The notes: a model not told the origin generated them from the letters alone. 64,000 bases of DNA from Eriocheir sinensis (GCF_024679095.1 NC_066512.1:15209142-15273141); one strand, 5' to 3'. Numbered from the stretch's first letter, positions 1-13,659 are shown. A program made the numbers and translations.

Positions 1-331
1 TGAAGACGTTGAGGCGCTGATGAACAGGAGTTTGGGTGTATCAGGTGCAAACATGCTAAGTGGTCACCAGGCAGGGCGCAACTGTGGGCACAACGTTAGC
101 AGCGAGCAGTGTAATGAGTTCATACTTGACTAATATCTTTTTAATTCATTTTACACGCGCATACCTAAGTGAAAACAATCATTTTAATGCCTCTTAAATA
201 TATATCGCGGAATGAACCCCATGGTAATTTTTCTGTTCGTTGTTCGTTAGTGAAAGAAATATCTAAATATATATTTCCTAAAACAGGTGAGAAACACGAA
301 ATGATGTTTATAAAACTAATGGTTATAGTTA

Positions 332-366
332 CAATAATAATAGTAGTAGTAGTAATAATAATAATG

Positions 367-423
<57 letters not shown>

Positions 424-455
424 GTAATACAGTAATACTAATAATAATAATAATG

Positions 456-515
<60 letters not shown>

Positions 516-518
516 GTA

Positions 519-589
<71 letters not shown>

Positions 590-606
590 TAATAATAATA
601 ATAATA
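332..606. repeat. (AAT)n microsatellite
   Basis: About 275 bases of AAT/ATA triplets with a few interruptions. The long Ile, Tyr or Leu open frames across it are translation artefacts of the repeat. Confidence 0.95.
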
Positions 607-609
607 GCA

Positions 610-1540
610 ACAGCAATAGCTACAGCAATAATAGCACCAGTAACCATTTCTATCGCTGCAGTATTCCACTCGGCGCTACGCATGGCAACAATAAGACTAA
701 TTTGGGGGCTAGCAGCTGCAAACTTCACCTCGTCTGGAGTTCATGCGCCGATTGTACCGCCTGACTTCGCTCTCAATTCCTCCCCGCGGTGCGTTGGGCG
801 GGTGATCGGGTCTCTGGCTCACACAACCTAACGCAGTCATTTCAACTTCCGAGAGAACAGCAAAGTTAGGCATTTCAACTTCAGAATGATAACGTAGTCA
901 TATTCCATCCTTCCTTCTCACCCCTTCCCTCCCCAGCTTTCTCCTCTCTTATCCTCCTCCTTCACCTCCTCCTCCTCCTCCATGCCCCTTCCCCTACCTT
1001 ATTTCTTCTCATCCTCTTCCTCTTCCATGCCTCCTCCCTTAACATATACTTTCTCCTCCTTCCCCCCTCCCCTACCGATTTCCTCCTTCTTTTCCTCCTC
1101 CCCCCCCTCTATCACCGCCACTCATCTACAGCACATGGACAACCCCCACCAATAAGGACCTTGCTAGCAGCACTAGTAACTATTAGTTACCCTCCGGATG
1201 ATCTTCCCTCCTCCTGGCATGTGACTTCACCTCCCTTCAAAATACAAATCCGGACATTAATATTTCTTAACTATTCTTCCATCTAATTTCACTGTTGGTC
1301 CGCTTAGGAGATTCTGTTGGGCGTTGTGAATGCCGGCGGTGAGCTTGAATATATTAGAGATGGTATGGGGTGAGTGTGGTATAGGGGGCGACTGGGCGTG
1401 GAAGGAAATGTGAAGAAAATATTATATAACGTTGCTGGTATTGGCCCAAGGGTAGCTTGGTCCCTCAGTGTATAACTAACCATGTCCTGATCGCGTGCTG
1501 GACTGGTGACCGTCAACAGTAATACCGATCCACTCCCTCC
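610..1540. other. Unassigned non-coding stretch
   Basis: No gene or recognised repeat family seen. Positions 905-1115 are CT-rich with CTCCT runs. Positions 1290-1520 are mixed sequence with a short open frame on the minus strand that resembles nothing known to me. Confidence 0.5.
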
Positions 1541-1544
1541 CCCC

Positions 1545-1716
1545 TCCCCCGAAGATAGCTTTGGGGCTCGTTTTTACCCCACGCATCACACCCCCTCGCT
1601 CAAGGGAGGGCAGTAACTGCTGCTTATCAGCACAATTTTTTTTCGGACTGAATGTCTCGAACCTCAGCCAGCCAGGAGCAGCCCTGCAGGGTACGGCCTT
1701 AATCCATTGCGCCATG
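1545..1716 (-). mobile_element. tRNA-derived SINE, family D (copy 1)
   Basis: On the minus strand this starts with a degenerate tRNA-like head (box A-like at about 1690-1712, box B-like GGTTCGAGAC near 1655-1667). It then runs into the body shared with the copies at 20050 and 39545, marked by TTACTG then CCCTTGAGC. The head abuts the (GT)n/(GA)n block at 1721. Similarity to the other copies is clear, but this copy is short. Confidence 0.55.
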
Positions 1717-1720
1717 GGAG

Positions 1721-1793
1721 CGGTGTGTGTGTGTGTGGGTGTGGGTGTGGGTGTGGGTGGGTGGGTGGGTGGGTGGGTGCGTGCGTGCGTGCG

Positions 1794-1874
<81 letters not shown>
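1721..1874. repeat. Compound (GT)n-(GGGT)n-(GA)n microsatellite
   Basis: GT repeats pass through GTGGGT, GGGT and GTGC units into about 78 bases of GA. The several open frames here in both directions are repeat artefacts. Confidence 0.95.
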
Positions 1875-1875
<1 letters not shown>

Positions 1876-2064
1876 GCGGCAAACGAACCATCAAGCAAGT
1901 AAACAGGATAACAAGCCAACAGACAAGTGGCTACCTCCATCAGCGATGCCTGCAGGCCCGCCACGGATAATTCGGAGATAATATATCATGTCGTCGAGTG
2001 TGTCGGTGTTGCCATTGTGACTGTCGTGATATATTCATCAAAATATTACTTTTTGCTCGCGGGC

Positions 2065-2233
2065 ACACACACACACACACAAATACACACACAGCTGTTT
2101 TCATTTCAGAGCTCAGCAAATTACGTCATGACATTCCTTTTGCCATTGTTACATCGTTTGCTTGTTTATCCACACTCCTCTGCCGTAATTCACTCTTCCT
2201 TAGCCCGTGGCGCGTCTGTTAATACCGTCAAGC

Positions 2234-2271
<38 letters not shown>
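2065..2271. repeat. Two (CA)n tracts
   Basis: CA repeats at about 2065-2095 and 2236-2271, separated by ordinary sequence. Confidence 0.9.
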
Positions 2272-2273
<2 letters not shown>

Positions 2274-2393
2274 ATATATTTTTGAGGTTCAGAGGGCTAA
2301 CGAAACCATACACGGTGGCATGGCTGCTGCTTTTTTGTGTAATTTGCGGGTCGGGATTTCCATACTCCTATTTTCAGAGAGGTCTTTAGCATG

Positions 2394-2790
2394 TTTTTTT
2401 TTATATTTTTTTTTTATTTTTTATTTTTTTTTATTTTTACGCCTGCCTGTTGCTTGTTGCGCTCTTCTGAGGGATCTTCAAGTCGGCCCGGGCTGGCCTT
2501 CCGGCTGGGCCTGGGGGCCCGTTGGCGCCTGTTCTGGCGCAGGCGAGTGTGAGTTTGCGTTGGCGCCATCCTGGTTTGGCTCATGCGAACCGGTTCTCTG
2601 ATTCGCTTGGACGGCTTCGGGTTGATGGGTTGGTGATGGTGTCTTCAGGACAGCATTGGTGGGTTTTAAGCGGTCTGGCGGTGACTGAAAAATCCGAGTG
2701 GTAGCGTGGGGATTCGAACCCGCGTCGTCCATCACGCGGTGAATGTGGGTCCAGTACGCTACCACTTCGGCCACCGCCACCGCCACCGCG
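2394..2790 (-). mobile_element. tRNA-derived SINE, family A (copy 1, near full length)
   Basis: Read on the minus strand, this begins with a tRNA-like promoter: box A TGGTAGCGTACTGG near 2745-2765 and a perfect box B GGTTCGAATCC near 2712-2725. A roughly 250-base body follows, then an A-rich tail seen as T-runs at 2394-2438 on the plus strand. The copy at 63629-63990 matches over nearly the whole length. Box B together with the A-tail is standard tRNA-SINE structure, and body sequence after the tRNA part argues against a functional tRNA gene. Confidence 0.85.
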
Positions 2791-2799
2791 ATGTTGTAC

Positions 2800-3640
2800 T
2801 TGTATACTACTTATTGCTGTAAATTTTCCACCTTTTAAACTTGTCCCCTTTCTATTGTCGTCTTCATATTTCTTTATGTAACTTCCTTTTATACTTATCT
2901 ATCTCAGCCATGATGGGTTACTCTATCCGCCCGAAACCAGGAGCATCAAGGACTGCGCCATTCTGCTTCATATGCCATTTGCCCGCAGCTATGACGCTCC
3001 CTAGTTACTCCTTTAGCATTATCCATTAGTATGTGTGTGTAGAGCTCAGGCGAGGTTAGTGATATCCCGTCTGGCAGCACATTTCCGGGAGTTCGTCTCC
3101 CATTCTTGAACAAGTCAGGTTACGTTATGTTAGTTATATGTGACGGTTGCATCAAGGATCGCGGGAACTTTGTTCGGGATTCCCAGTGACAGTATTTTCC
3201 AGCAAATCCTTTGGTTAGTTTCGGAGCTACAGCCGAGCGTCTTCATTCGCGGACCACTTAATCATAGATTGGGAATGTGCCGCCGGACACCTGCCACGTC
3301 CACAGGCTTACGAGGCGTTTCACCTTGTATCTTGACCTTCTCATCTCCTTAGGCCTTCTCTCCTACCCTAACCGTTTGTGAGGCCCCTTTAGCAACACAG
3401 AGCAGGCCTCGTTATAGTAAACTCATTACCTGTCACGTGTTAAACTTAGCTTTATCATGCTGGTGTCTTCAGTGGGGCTGTAGGCGCTTTGTAGTCATTA
3501 ATTATTTACTATTACAATTTCTCCTTAGGAAACAGGAAGTAGGAGCAAGGTATGTAGGAAGAGGCAGAATGTTATGCCCATATACCTTAATGGAATGCAT
3601 GGCTCGGTGAAGATTTGTGGGTGTCATAGAACCAGTTTAG
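2800..3640. other. Unassigned non-coding stretch
   Basis: No recognised gene, RNA or repeat family. Short open frames at 2841-3029 and 3140-3352 show no domain or motif. Confidence 0.4.
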
Positions 3641-3644
<4 letters not shown>

Positions 3645-3671
<27 letters not shown>

Positions 3672-3748
3672 GAATGCTTCCACGTACACACAAACAAACA
3701 AACAAACAAACAAACAAATCGTGCAGTCACTCGTGGTCATGGGCGCGC

Positions 3749-3808
<60 letters not shown>
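3645..3808. repeat. (CA)n, (AACA)n and (GT)n cluster
   Basis: CA repeats at 3645-3671, CAAA repeats at about 3692-3717 and GT repeats at 3750-3808 lie within 165 bases. CA and GT face each other and could pair as an imperfect hairpin. Confidence 0.9.
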
Positions 3809-3809
<1 letters not shown>

Positions 3810-4225
3810 TGATAAAAGGAACGGAAAAAAAACTGTCGGCGCACGTAGATGATGAAAGGCAAAGTGAGAGGAACAGAAGGAGAAGGAGGAGGTGACTGTA
3901 TAGACGATAAAGGGAACGGAAATGGTAGATGATGAAAAGCAAAGAGAGAATGTGACCCTAAAGGGAGGAAGACGGACAAAAGACGGCGAAACAATGGCCC
4001 GCGAGGCAGAAGGCGCCAGAAGAAAAGAAAAATCCGTCTAATGGGAAAAGAACTCGGTCCTGCCTATGTCCGGCGGTAGATGCCTCCCGGGGAACTCATC
4101 GCACAAATTGCATGCACGATATCGAATCTCTGGTGTCGTTCCTCATTTGTTTCATTTACTCCGCCACCGCCACCATCACCACCACCTTGCTAGATCTGCT
4201 CCCGCGTCGTGGGGGAAAGGATTTT

Positions 4226-4230
<5 letters not shown>

Positions 4231-4303
<73 letters not shown>
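4231..4303. repeat. (GA)n microsatellite
   Basis: About 36 GA units without interruption. Confidence 0.95.
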
Positions 4304-4306
<3 letters not shown>

Positions 4307-4309
4307 ATG

Positions 4310-5610
4310 CAATTGGGTTTAATGATTAATAATGGAAGGAATAACTTGGGAAGAGGGAATATGGAATCTTAAGAAGAATAAATAAATCCAAGGAAGAAAA
4401 CAGAAGAGAGGAATAGAGGGCAAAGAGGTAGGAGAAAGGAGGGGATAATGAAGGGGAAAATATCAATGCAAAGAGAAGAAAATAAATGAAAGCTTAGAAA
4501 AAGGCTATAGAAGAGGAGGCGAGAGGAGGCGAGACGAAGCACGGGATCAATAAAAGGGATAATTTAGGTGACGGGAAGGGAAAGAGAGCAACTGTGGCAC
4601 GACCTTTAAGCGCTGATCAAACTTGCACAAACGAAAGCAATTGGACGAGCACGTTGAAAGAAATTTTAATGTGCATATTTCTTGCTGTTATTTATTTCCT
4701 CTTATAAATGTGTTATGCAGAGGGGAAGAGGCGATACGTCGTGTTCGGTTCCTTAAAAGCACTGGTTCCCATCACTCCCTCCTCGATCCTTCCTCCTCCT
4801 CCTCCATACCATCCACCCATTTCTCCGTCCATTCTTTTTCCTCCACCAACGCTCCCCTCCCTCCTTCATCCTATTGTCCTACATGGCTTCCGTCTCCACC
4901 CTCCCTCCCTCCCTTGATTCCTTTTCTTCCCTCTCTCCTCCTGCCCTTTACTTCCAGCCCTTTCATCATGGTCCATCTTTCCCTTTACCGATCATCTTTA
5001 TTTCCTTTACGTCTCTCCTCCGTGGCATTTAATCCTCTCTTTAACATCATTCGCCTAACATTTGTTCTCGTTTCCCATCATCTTCCTTATCTTACTTCAT
5101 TGTATTCTTTCACTGTTTTCTTTCCTTTCGTCTTCCACTTTTAATCATCCTTTGAAAACCTCTCAAACACCACCAGACCAGTACCTATTCAATGCCATCC
5201 CTCCTTCCTCCTCCTTTCTTCCTCCTCTTCCTCCTCTGCTCTTTACTTCCCATCCTTTTCCCTCACTCCTTTCTTTCTACTCTCCTCAATGTCCGTCTTT
5301 TTACCTACCTCTCAGTTCTTTCCCAAACCCTCCCTCTCCCTTCTATATCTCCTTCCACTCCTCCTCCACTTTCCTTTTTCTCTTCCCACTTAATCTTCCC
5401 TAGAGCGCCTTCCAGCAACTACCAGTATCTATTCTCTGCCATTCCTCCTCCCTTGTCTTCCTCTTCCCTCCGTCCCTCTCTCCCTCCCCCTCTCCCTCCT
5501 CCCCCTCCTCCTAGCCCCTCTAGGCTGCGTTGCTCGACTCACCTGTTGTTTCGACACATGATTTGTTTCCATTTCGTATTCAAGTTCTCTTACGACACTC
5601 GACTCAATGT
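4310..5610. other. Purine-rich then pyrimidine-rich non-coding stretch
   Basis: Positions 4320-4590 are purine-rich (GGAA, GAAGA) and 4780-5520 are strongly pyrimidine-rich (CCTCC, CTTCC). Open frames here encode only Pro/Ser/Leu or Phe/Leu-rich chains expected from CT-rich DNA. No gene supported. Confidence 0.6.
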
Positions 5611-5614
5611 GTGT

Positions 5615-5615
<1 letters not shown>

Positions 5616-5651
<36 letters not shown>
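5616..5651. repeat. (CT)n microsatellite
   Basis: About 18 CT units. Confidence 0.9.
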
Positions 5652-5656
<5 letters not shown>

Positions 5657-6304
5657 CAAGAAAAGATTCATCACAGCGGTATCGAATATTTACAGAAAAC
5701 AAATCAAGCAAACGGTTTTCTCGTGCTCGCCTTCCCGGCCGGCCAGACAAAAAGGAAAGAAAAGAAATCCAAGCCGCGTATCCTTAAATAATAAATTACA
5801 AGAAAGGACAGCCACGGTCGGTCACAAGTTAAGTAACCCGTAAGCAACGAAGAGCGAAATATCCATCCAGTAATTGCATGCCGCCGTTGACTTGACTCAC
5901 TCGTCTTTCCAAACCACTCATAAAAAAAAAGGAAAGAAAAAACGAAGCCGGGAGGCAATCAACGAAGAGATCTTAAAACTTTTTGACTGCTCGTTCGTTT
6001 TGAGAAGACATACTGCCGCTGCTCCGCCTTGTTCGTCTTCTTGCTGGGTTGTTGGGGGGCATATAGGGGAGGGGAGGGAAGAGGTAGGTAGGTGGGAGAG
6101 AGAGAGCGGGGAAGGTGATGGAGGTATAGAAAAAAGGAGGGGCAAGATAGGAGAAGGGAGAGAATGGGAAGTTGTGGGGAAGAGGATGTGAAAGGTACAG
6201 AGGAGAGAGAAGAAAGTGGAGGTTAGTTGTTTTATCCTGTTAGGGCGTACGCACTTGAATGCGGGCATGCGCGCGTGTATGCGTGCGCGCGTGTATGCGT
6301 GCGC

Positions 6305-6308
<4 letters not shown>

Positions 6309-6349
<41 letters not shown>

Positions 6350-6449
6350 GACGTCCACTTTACTTGCCCTTCTTTGTCATTTTCTTACTCCCAATTCACG
6401 ACAGAACATTGATATCACGCCTGTTTTTGCCTACATGCACACACACACA

Positions 6450-6502
<53 letters not shown>

Positions 6503-6508
6503 TCTCTG
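6309..6508. repeat. (GT)n, (CA)n and (CT)n tracts
   Basis: GT repeats at about 6309-6348, preceded by GCGTGT units, then a short CA tract at 6436-6452 running directly into CT repeats to 6508. Confidence 0.9.
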
Positions 6509-6524
6509 TGTGTGGCGATAATTG

Positions 6525-7476
6525 TGGAGGGATGGTGAGGGAGGAGTGGAGATATTTGAGGAGGGAGGGTAGGGGAAGGGGTGGCGATATTTGAGGAGGG
6601 AGGGTGGGGGAGGGGTGTGATACTTGAGGAGGAGGAGGGTAGGGGAGGGGTGGCGATACTTGAGTAGGGAGGGTAGGGGGAGTGGTGGCGATACTTGAGA
6701 GGGAGGGTGGGGGAGGGGTGGCGGTGGGGGAGGGTGGCGATACTTTTGGAGGGAGGGTAGGGGGAGGGGTGGCGATACTTGTGGAGGGAGGGTAGGGGGA
6801 GGGGTGGCGATACTTGTGGAGGGAGGGTAGGGGGAGGGGTGGCGATACTTGTGGAGGGAGGGTCGGGGGAGGGGTGGCGATACTTGAGGAGGGAGGGTAG
6901 GGGGAGGGGTGGCGATACTTGTGGAGGGAGGGTAGGGGGAGGGGTGGCGATACTTGAGAAGGGAGGGTAGGGGGAGGGGTGGCGATACTTGAGAAGGGAG
7001 GGTAGGGGGAGGGGTGGCGATACTTGTGGAGGGAGGGTGGGGGAGGGTGGCGATCCTTGAGGAGGGAGGGTAGGGGGAGTGGTGGCGATACTTTTGGAGG
7101 GAGGGTAGGGGAGGGTGGCGATACTTGAGGAGGGAGGGTGGGGAGGGGTGGCGATACTTTGGAGGGAGGGTAGGGGGAGTGGTGGCGATACTTTTGAAGG
7201 GAGGGTAGGGGGAGGGGTGGCGATACTTGAGGAGGGAGGGTAGGGGGAGGGGTGGCGATACTTGTGGAGGGAGGGTAGGGGGAGGGGTGGCGATACTTGA
7301 GGAGGGAGGGTAGGGGGAGTGGTGGCGATACTTTTGGAGGGAGGGTAGGGGGAGGGGTGGCGATACTTGTGGAGGGAGGGTAGGGGGAGTGGTGGCGATA
7401 CTTTTGGAGGGAAGGTAGGGGGAGGGGTGGCGATACTTGTGGAGGGAGGGTAGGGGGAGGGGTGGCGATACTTGTG
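6525..7476. repeat. 35-bp G-rich minisatellite, about 27 units
   Basis: Tandem array with a unit of about 35 bases built from GGGAGGGTAGGGGGAGGGG followed by TGGCGATACTT and a short variable segment (GTGGA, GAGGA, TTGGA, GAGAA). Some units are shortened by 1-9 bases. Because 35 is not a multiple of three, all three minus-strand frames stay open with Pro-rich chains, which explains the three overlapping frames of about 370 codons. They are not genes. Each full unit holds four or more G-runs on the plus strand. Confidence 0.95.
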
Positions 7477-7479
7477 GAG

Positions 7480-8029
7480 AAAGGGAGGCAGGGCCTGGTG
7501 CCACACGTTGCACATGCTGACGGGCGGCCATGCGGCGGCCCTGGCCAGCCGGACGCGTGGAATTTAATTTGCAATCACCGGAGCGACATTAACTCTATCT
7601 GCTACTGAAGTGCCGGGGGAACTGACGGAGCCTGTTAATATAATATTCTCTCACTGATGGAAAATAAAGCACTTTATCGGAGGAAGGACGCGGGGCATCA
7701 AAGGGACGCGGCAAGAGTGGGCAATGGAAGAAAACGGAACGGAATTCCATAACAAGGGAAGGAAAATAATAGAACGGCGAGAAGCCAAAATTCTTTGCAC
7801 GAGATGACAGGAACAATGACGCTGGAGGCGCCGAGGCGCATCTGCCTCTGAGCGTCGCCGTGCACTGTTTTGTTTTACGGCGCCTGGCGGGTTCGAGACT
7901 GGCGGTCACCCTGCCTCAGCACCAGTCAGTCTTGTCGTGCATACAACAAGCTGGACTGACTGATGGATGGATGAATTAACTCGTTGACGAATATTATAGC
8001 TGAATGACTAACTAGCCGGGTGACTAACG
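7480..8029. other. Unassigned non-coding stretch
   Basis: A minus-strand frame of 104 codons (7595-7909) has no recognisable domain. Positions 7940-8030 repeat CTGACTGA/CTAAC-like words. No gene supported. Confidence 0.4.
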
Positions 8030-8526
8030 AGTTTTTTTTTTCTTTTTTACGTTTCGGCCTATGGCGCCGGGGCGTGATGGTCGGCCCCAGTCCGTTATGG
8101 TGCACGCAAGTATTTATAGTGGCGCCATCTTCCTTGGCTCATGCTGCCCCCCGAGCTTATCTTTGACCTGGGGGCTTCGTGGTGCAGTGGTTAGCACACT
8201 CGGCTCACAACAACCGAGAGAGCCCGGGTTCGATTCCCGGGCGGAGTGGAAAAATTTGGGCGGCTTTTCCGATACCCTACGCCCCTGTCCACCCAGCAGT
8301 GAATGGGTACAAGGTATTAATCGGGGGTTGCGTCCCGTCTCCTGGGATCTGTTCCCTTCTCCTATAATTCCTTTCCCTTCTGTCTCTCTCCGGCATATGA
8401 CCACAGATGTTGCGCCGATTAAACGAAACTTTTCAACTTTATCTTTGACCTTATCTTTTAGAGAGAAAATCTAAAGTCTGGATTGATGGGTGGTCTTCAG
8501 GACAGCATGTGGGTAGTCGTAAGGTG
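8030..8526 (-). mobile_element. SINE family A (copy 2), split by a younger SINE
   Basis: T-rich start at 8030 (A-tail on the minus strand), then family A body to 8156, interrupted, then body again from about 8452 to 8526. It lacks the tRNA head present in the 2394 and 63629 copies, as expected for 5' truncation. Confidence 0.8.
8170..8438 (+). mobile_element. tRNA-derived SINE, family C, nested in SINE A
   Basis: A tRNA-like head starts at 8170 with box A TGGTGCAGTGGTTAGCACAC and box B GGTTCGATTCC (about 8228-8240), followed by a body of about 200 bases. It is flanked by a perfect 13-bp duplication TTATCTTTGACCT at 8157-8169 and 8439-8451, which fixes both ends. The host sequence is SINE family A, so family C moved later than family A at this site. 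Confidence 0.92.
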
Positions 8527-8690
8527 ACTAACTATGTGGATGGCTAAATAGCTGGATGACTAGTTATGTATTAGGCTGGCTGGTTTGGGAGGTAATTGAT
8601 CTGTTAGTTGGCGGACATACCGAATTACTGATGGACTGACTGGCTGGCTAAGTGGCTGGTCGGCTGGCCGGCTGGCTGCCTAAGGCCCCG

Positions 8691-8984
8691 TTCACACTGT
8701 GCCGACTCGGGGATACGACTACCCACGACTCTAGGGTACACGAGGTCTTGGATGTTGATGTGAAAGGGTCGGGCATGTCTTGAAAGAGGTTTTGAGACTG
8801 TTGCCGAATGCTGCGCCGACGTCGTGACGAGAGTCTGTAGTCGTGAGGGTTAGCACGACATGCTGGCAACTAGTTGGCCGAATGTCCCAGACAGTCGGCA
8901 AGACACCAAGACCCCAATAAAACATTCCCCCCTTTCTAGGAGCGTGGGACCCAACTTGTCAAATGGAAAAGTCGCTGGGCTTGC
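8691..8984. mobile_element. Short PIF/Harbinger-like element, family E (copy 1)
   Basis: Preceded by TAA (8691-8693), it starts GGCCCCGTTCACACTGTGCC and continues with the subterminal sequence seen in the big elements at 40519-51836. It is internally deleted to about 290 bases. The far end keeps the GACTTTTC-type subterminal sequence but loses the terminal inverted repeat where the repeat at 8985 begins. Confidence 0.7.
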
Positions 8985-9190
8985 TGGTGTGTTTTGAACT
9001 TTTGACCCGCCCTGCATTATGTATCCTTGCGGAAGTGCACCTCGGTGGTCTTAGAAGTGCATAACTTTGATGCATTCGAGGAGAGTGAAGTAAAACACTG
9101 TAAAGACTTATCGGTCCTTTCATCCTCTTCTTCCTTCTTTCAATCCTGTTTCACGCTCTCGTCTTTCGTAACGATTACATTTTCCTTCTC
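8985..9190 (+). repeat. Dispersed repeat G (copy 1)
   Basis: About 200 bases that recur in the same orientation at 11178-11385 with roughly 85-90% identity by eye. The shared core includes GACCCGCCCTGCATTATG and the CGTCTTTCGTAA segment. No terminal repeats, promoter boxes or coding content recognised. Confidence 0.75.
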
Positions 9191-10465
9191 TCCATCTGTC
9201 TTTCACTTCTTTCTCTCCCACTATCCGTTTTTGTTTCCTTCTTTCTCCCATCCTTCAAATCACCTTCTCCCTTCCTATATCCCTTCTTCTACCTTCATTC
9301 CCCCCTTTCTCGTCGCTCTCCCGCCTCACGAGAGTTGGTTGAGTTGTCTCGATGTTCAGATAAGTCGGGGCGGAGTAACAATTCAAACTCTCTGTGATTT
9401 TCAGACTGTTTTGCAACCCTCCCGCCTCGGTCGTTTTATTATCTTTCAGGACTAAGTGTTGTTGCCCTGCAAAGTTAGGCAAAACACAGCACAAGGAGAA
9501 AATTGGATTTACATCGCCAGCTGTGTGACGTCGCCAAGACGTCGCTGTGTTCCCAGGCGCTGGCAACAGGAATGTGTCTCAGCGATTCTGCATTTTTGGG
9601 TTTTCGTAAAAGCGTCCGTCCCATCTTCGTTGTGAAGGGATCTACATATCAGCAGCGTGAGCATCCATAAACCCCTCGGCCTAACTGATAGGAACGTTCA
9701 TCTACTGAGGTGCGTGTCTCGCACTGCTCGTAAGTGGCTGAACTTCGCAAGGCTTGTTACACGCTTTGAACAGCCTCAACTTTGGGGCACACAGCCCATT
9801 GCTCGCCCAGCGTTAGTGGGGCGGCGTCAAGCACGAGAGAAACTGCATGACCCTGGGGACGAGGCTTTCAGGACGGCACCGTGACGAAGGACCAACCGAA
9901 TCTACATTTTGAAAACTTTTATATTTACTGCACAGCACCAACCCTCACCCACTTACGGGGATTGAGAAACAAATGCAGTAAAATACTCTAATTCGTGTAT
10001 ACCTTACTTTTACATTCACATCCGTAACACTTACCCCATAAACACGACTCTGGCCCTAAATATTTACGGGAGTAAATGAAAACTGCATTTCAGTATACTA
10101 AATCGAATCACTGCATTTAAAAGCTCTATTAATTAGACAAATCATGTGTTAACTCACAACTTTCCGGCTGCATTTTGGCTTTATTGATTCCCTTTTTTTG
10201 ACCTCTCACAACTTTCCCTGTTCACTGAATTGTTCGAAACTAACACCAAATCACGTTCGCGGCGCGAGGGAGGGAACGGCGCGGCTGGAGGGAGGCTGCC
10301 CGACGGGAAGCTGCTGGCAGGCTTTGGGGACGGTGCTGAACAGAATAAAACGAGTTAGATTTTCATCATATTAATTAACGGGATCGGAGTGTCGTTTATT
10401 ATGTGAGCGACGCAGCGCAGCGAGATGAGGATTCCTGATCAACCGTTTTTAGGAAGGAAACATCG
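9191..10465. other. Unassigned non-coding stretch
   Basis: Pyrimidine-rich at 9120-9320. The 75-codon plus-strand frame at 9657-9884 and the other short frames carry no motif I recognise. Confidence 0.4.
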
Positions 10466-10467
10466 GT

Positions 10468-10762
<295 letters not shown>

Positions 10763-10799
10763 ATTATTTGTTTATTCGGTCTTTGCCACCGATAGGCTG

Positions 10800-11177
10800 A
10801 AAATATGGTATATATTATATATGCATTGTAGAGATAAATACAAAGAAATTAAGAATAATACAAAGGACTTTAGGGATCGGGAGCCTAAAGTCTACCGGGA
10901 CTACTGGGATGACGGAGGCAGTAGCGGCGGAGGTAGGGCAGAGCAGCTAGGTGTTTGCCAGGGGGGGGAGGTGGGGTCCATTCTCTTTCAAATGGCTGTA
11001 GGGTGTCAGTCTGTGTCTTTCTGTCCGTCTGTCTGCCTATTGTCCTTTTAATCAAAATAGAAATGACGCGAGACCCACAATGTTACGATACGCTATGTAA
11101 AATGGGTGCCGCCCACACCCCGCGCTTTTTGTACTCGACGTAAGGTACGGAAGGCAAGGAAGGGTACTGCCCGGCTG
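10800..11177. other. Unassigned non-coding stretch
   Basis: Nothing recognised. A G-run lies at about 10961-10968. Confidence 0.4.
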
Positions 11178-11385
11178 CCTAATAGGCTGGTGTGCTTTGA
11201 CCCGCCCTGCATTATGTATCCTTGCGGAAGTGCACCTCGGTGGTCTTAGAAGAGCATAACTTTGGTGCATTCAAGGCGAGCAGAGCAACACACTTTGTGA
11301 AAACTTCTCGGTGCTCTTATCCTTTTCTTCCTTCCTTCAATCCTGTTCCACGTTCTCGTCTTTCGTAATGATTACATTTTCATAA
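11178..11385 (+). repeat. Dispersed repeat G (copy 2)
   Basis: Second copy of the repeat at 8985-9190, in the same orientation, about 2.2 kb downstream. Confidence 0.75.
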
Positions 11386-11402
11386 ACATAAACATCCACA
11401 TC

Positions 11403-11406
<4 letters not shown>

Positions 11407-11450
<44 letters not shown>

Positions 11451-11642
11451 TGTCTCAGATTAAAGAGTACATCGTGCGTGTCGTCGCTAATGAGGAAGCC
11501 ATTTAAGCCTCACTTTCGGTATAATTTGTTTCTTGCTCGACGGCGGGGCCGGGAAAGAAAATAAAAAAAAGTGAAGGCCATTTTTTTTGGCGGAACTTCA
11601 CCTTTTACGAAGCACTCTTCGTTACTTTATGGGCTTAGTAAG

Positions 11643-11686
<44 letters not shown>
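11407..11686. repeat. (GA)n and (CT)n pair
   Basis: GA repeats at 11407-11448 and CT repeats at 11645-11686, similar in length and inverted, with about 200 bases of ordinary sequence between them. Confidence 0.9.
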
Positions 11687-11689
<3 letters not shown>

Positions 11690-12301
11690 TGAACCCTTTC
11701 ATCCACCAAAGCAACAAAACTGGAAGATTAACGTCAGTCCCAGGCTGCTTTGATGGCGCCTTGGCGTGGGAGGCTGTCACCTGTTAGATGCTTTTCATTA
11801 GTATCAGCATCAAAAGATATCTTCTTGTTTTCAAGTCTTTCATCAGTGGGATTAGAAGAAAATAAGAAATAAAACATAATCTGTCTAATCTCTTCAACGC
11901 TCATGAAACGTAAGACATTTGAGTCTCTATAAAGACTAAATATGGGGACAAATAGATAGTTTATTGGGGGGGATTTCTCTCCATGTGTCGCTTTTTGAAT
12001 CTGGAGGACTAACTTGAAATAAATCATGATGTATATGTTCGGCAAAATAGTTTTTTAACAGAATAAGTAACAGGAAAGAGAAATAGGCAGGAAGTTAAAC
12101 AAAAGAGAGAAAGTAAAACAGCTATAATGATATATGCAAACTTTCCTCCGAAACTGCGCGCTCTCGGAAAAGGGGAGCTGAAGCACACGCTCAAAAAAGA
12201 AGAAAAAAGAAAAAAAATATATAAATAAGGGTTGTTGTCCCACCATGAGCGAGAAATATGATGGAGAGTCTCGCAGCCTCCCGGGAAATACAGGAAGTAG
12301 G

Positions 12302-12304
<3 letters not shown>
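11690..12304. other. Unassigned non-coding stretch
   Basis: A minus-strand frame of 103 codons at 11734-12045 has no recognisable motif. A-rich at 12050-12235. Confidence 0.4.

Positions 12305-12386
<82 letters not shown>
12305..12386. repeat. (GA)n microsatellite
   Basis: About 41 GA units. Confidence 0.95.
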
Positions 12387-13656
<1,270 letters not shown>

Positions 13657-13659
13657 GCA

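Noticed and set aside
2690..2775. A functional tRNA gene from the perfect box A and box B
   Set aside because: The sequence continues into a body and A-tail shared with the 63.6-kb copy, so it is a SINE head. The same holds at 8170, 21300, 26320 and 54280.
6396..7574. Three overlapping minus-strand frames of about 370-390 codons rich in Pro, Ser, His and Tyr
   Set aside because: They are the three frames of one 35-bp minisatellite. All being open at once is a repeat effect, not coding.
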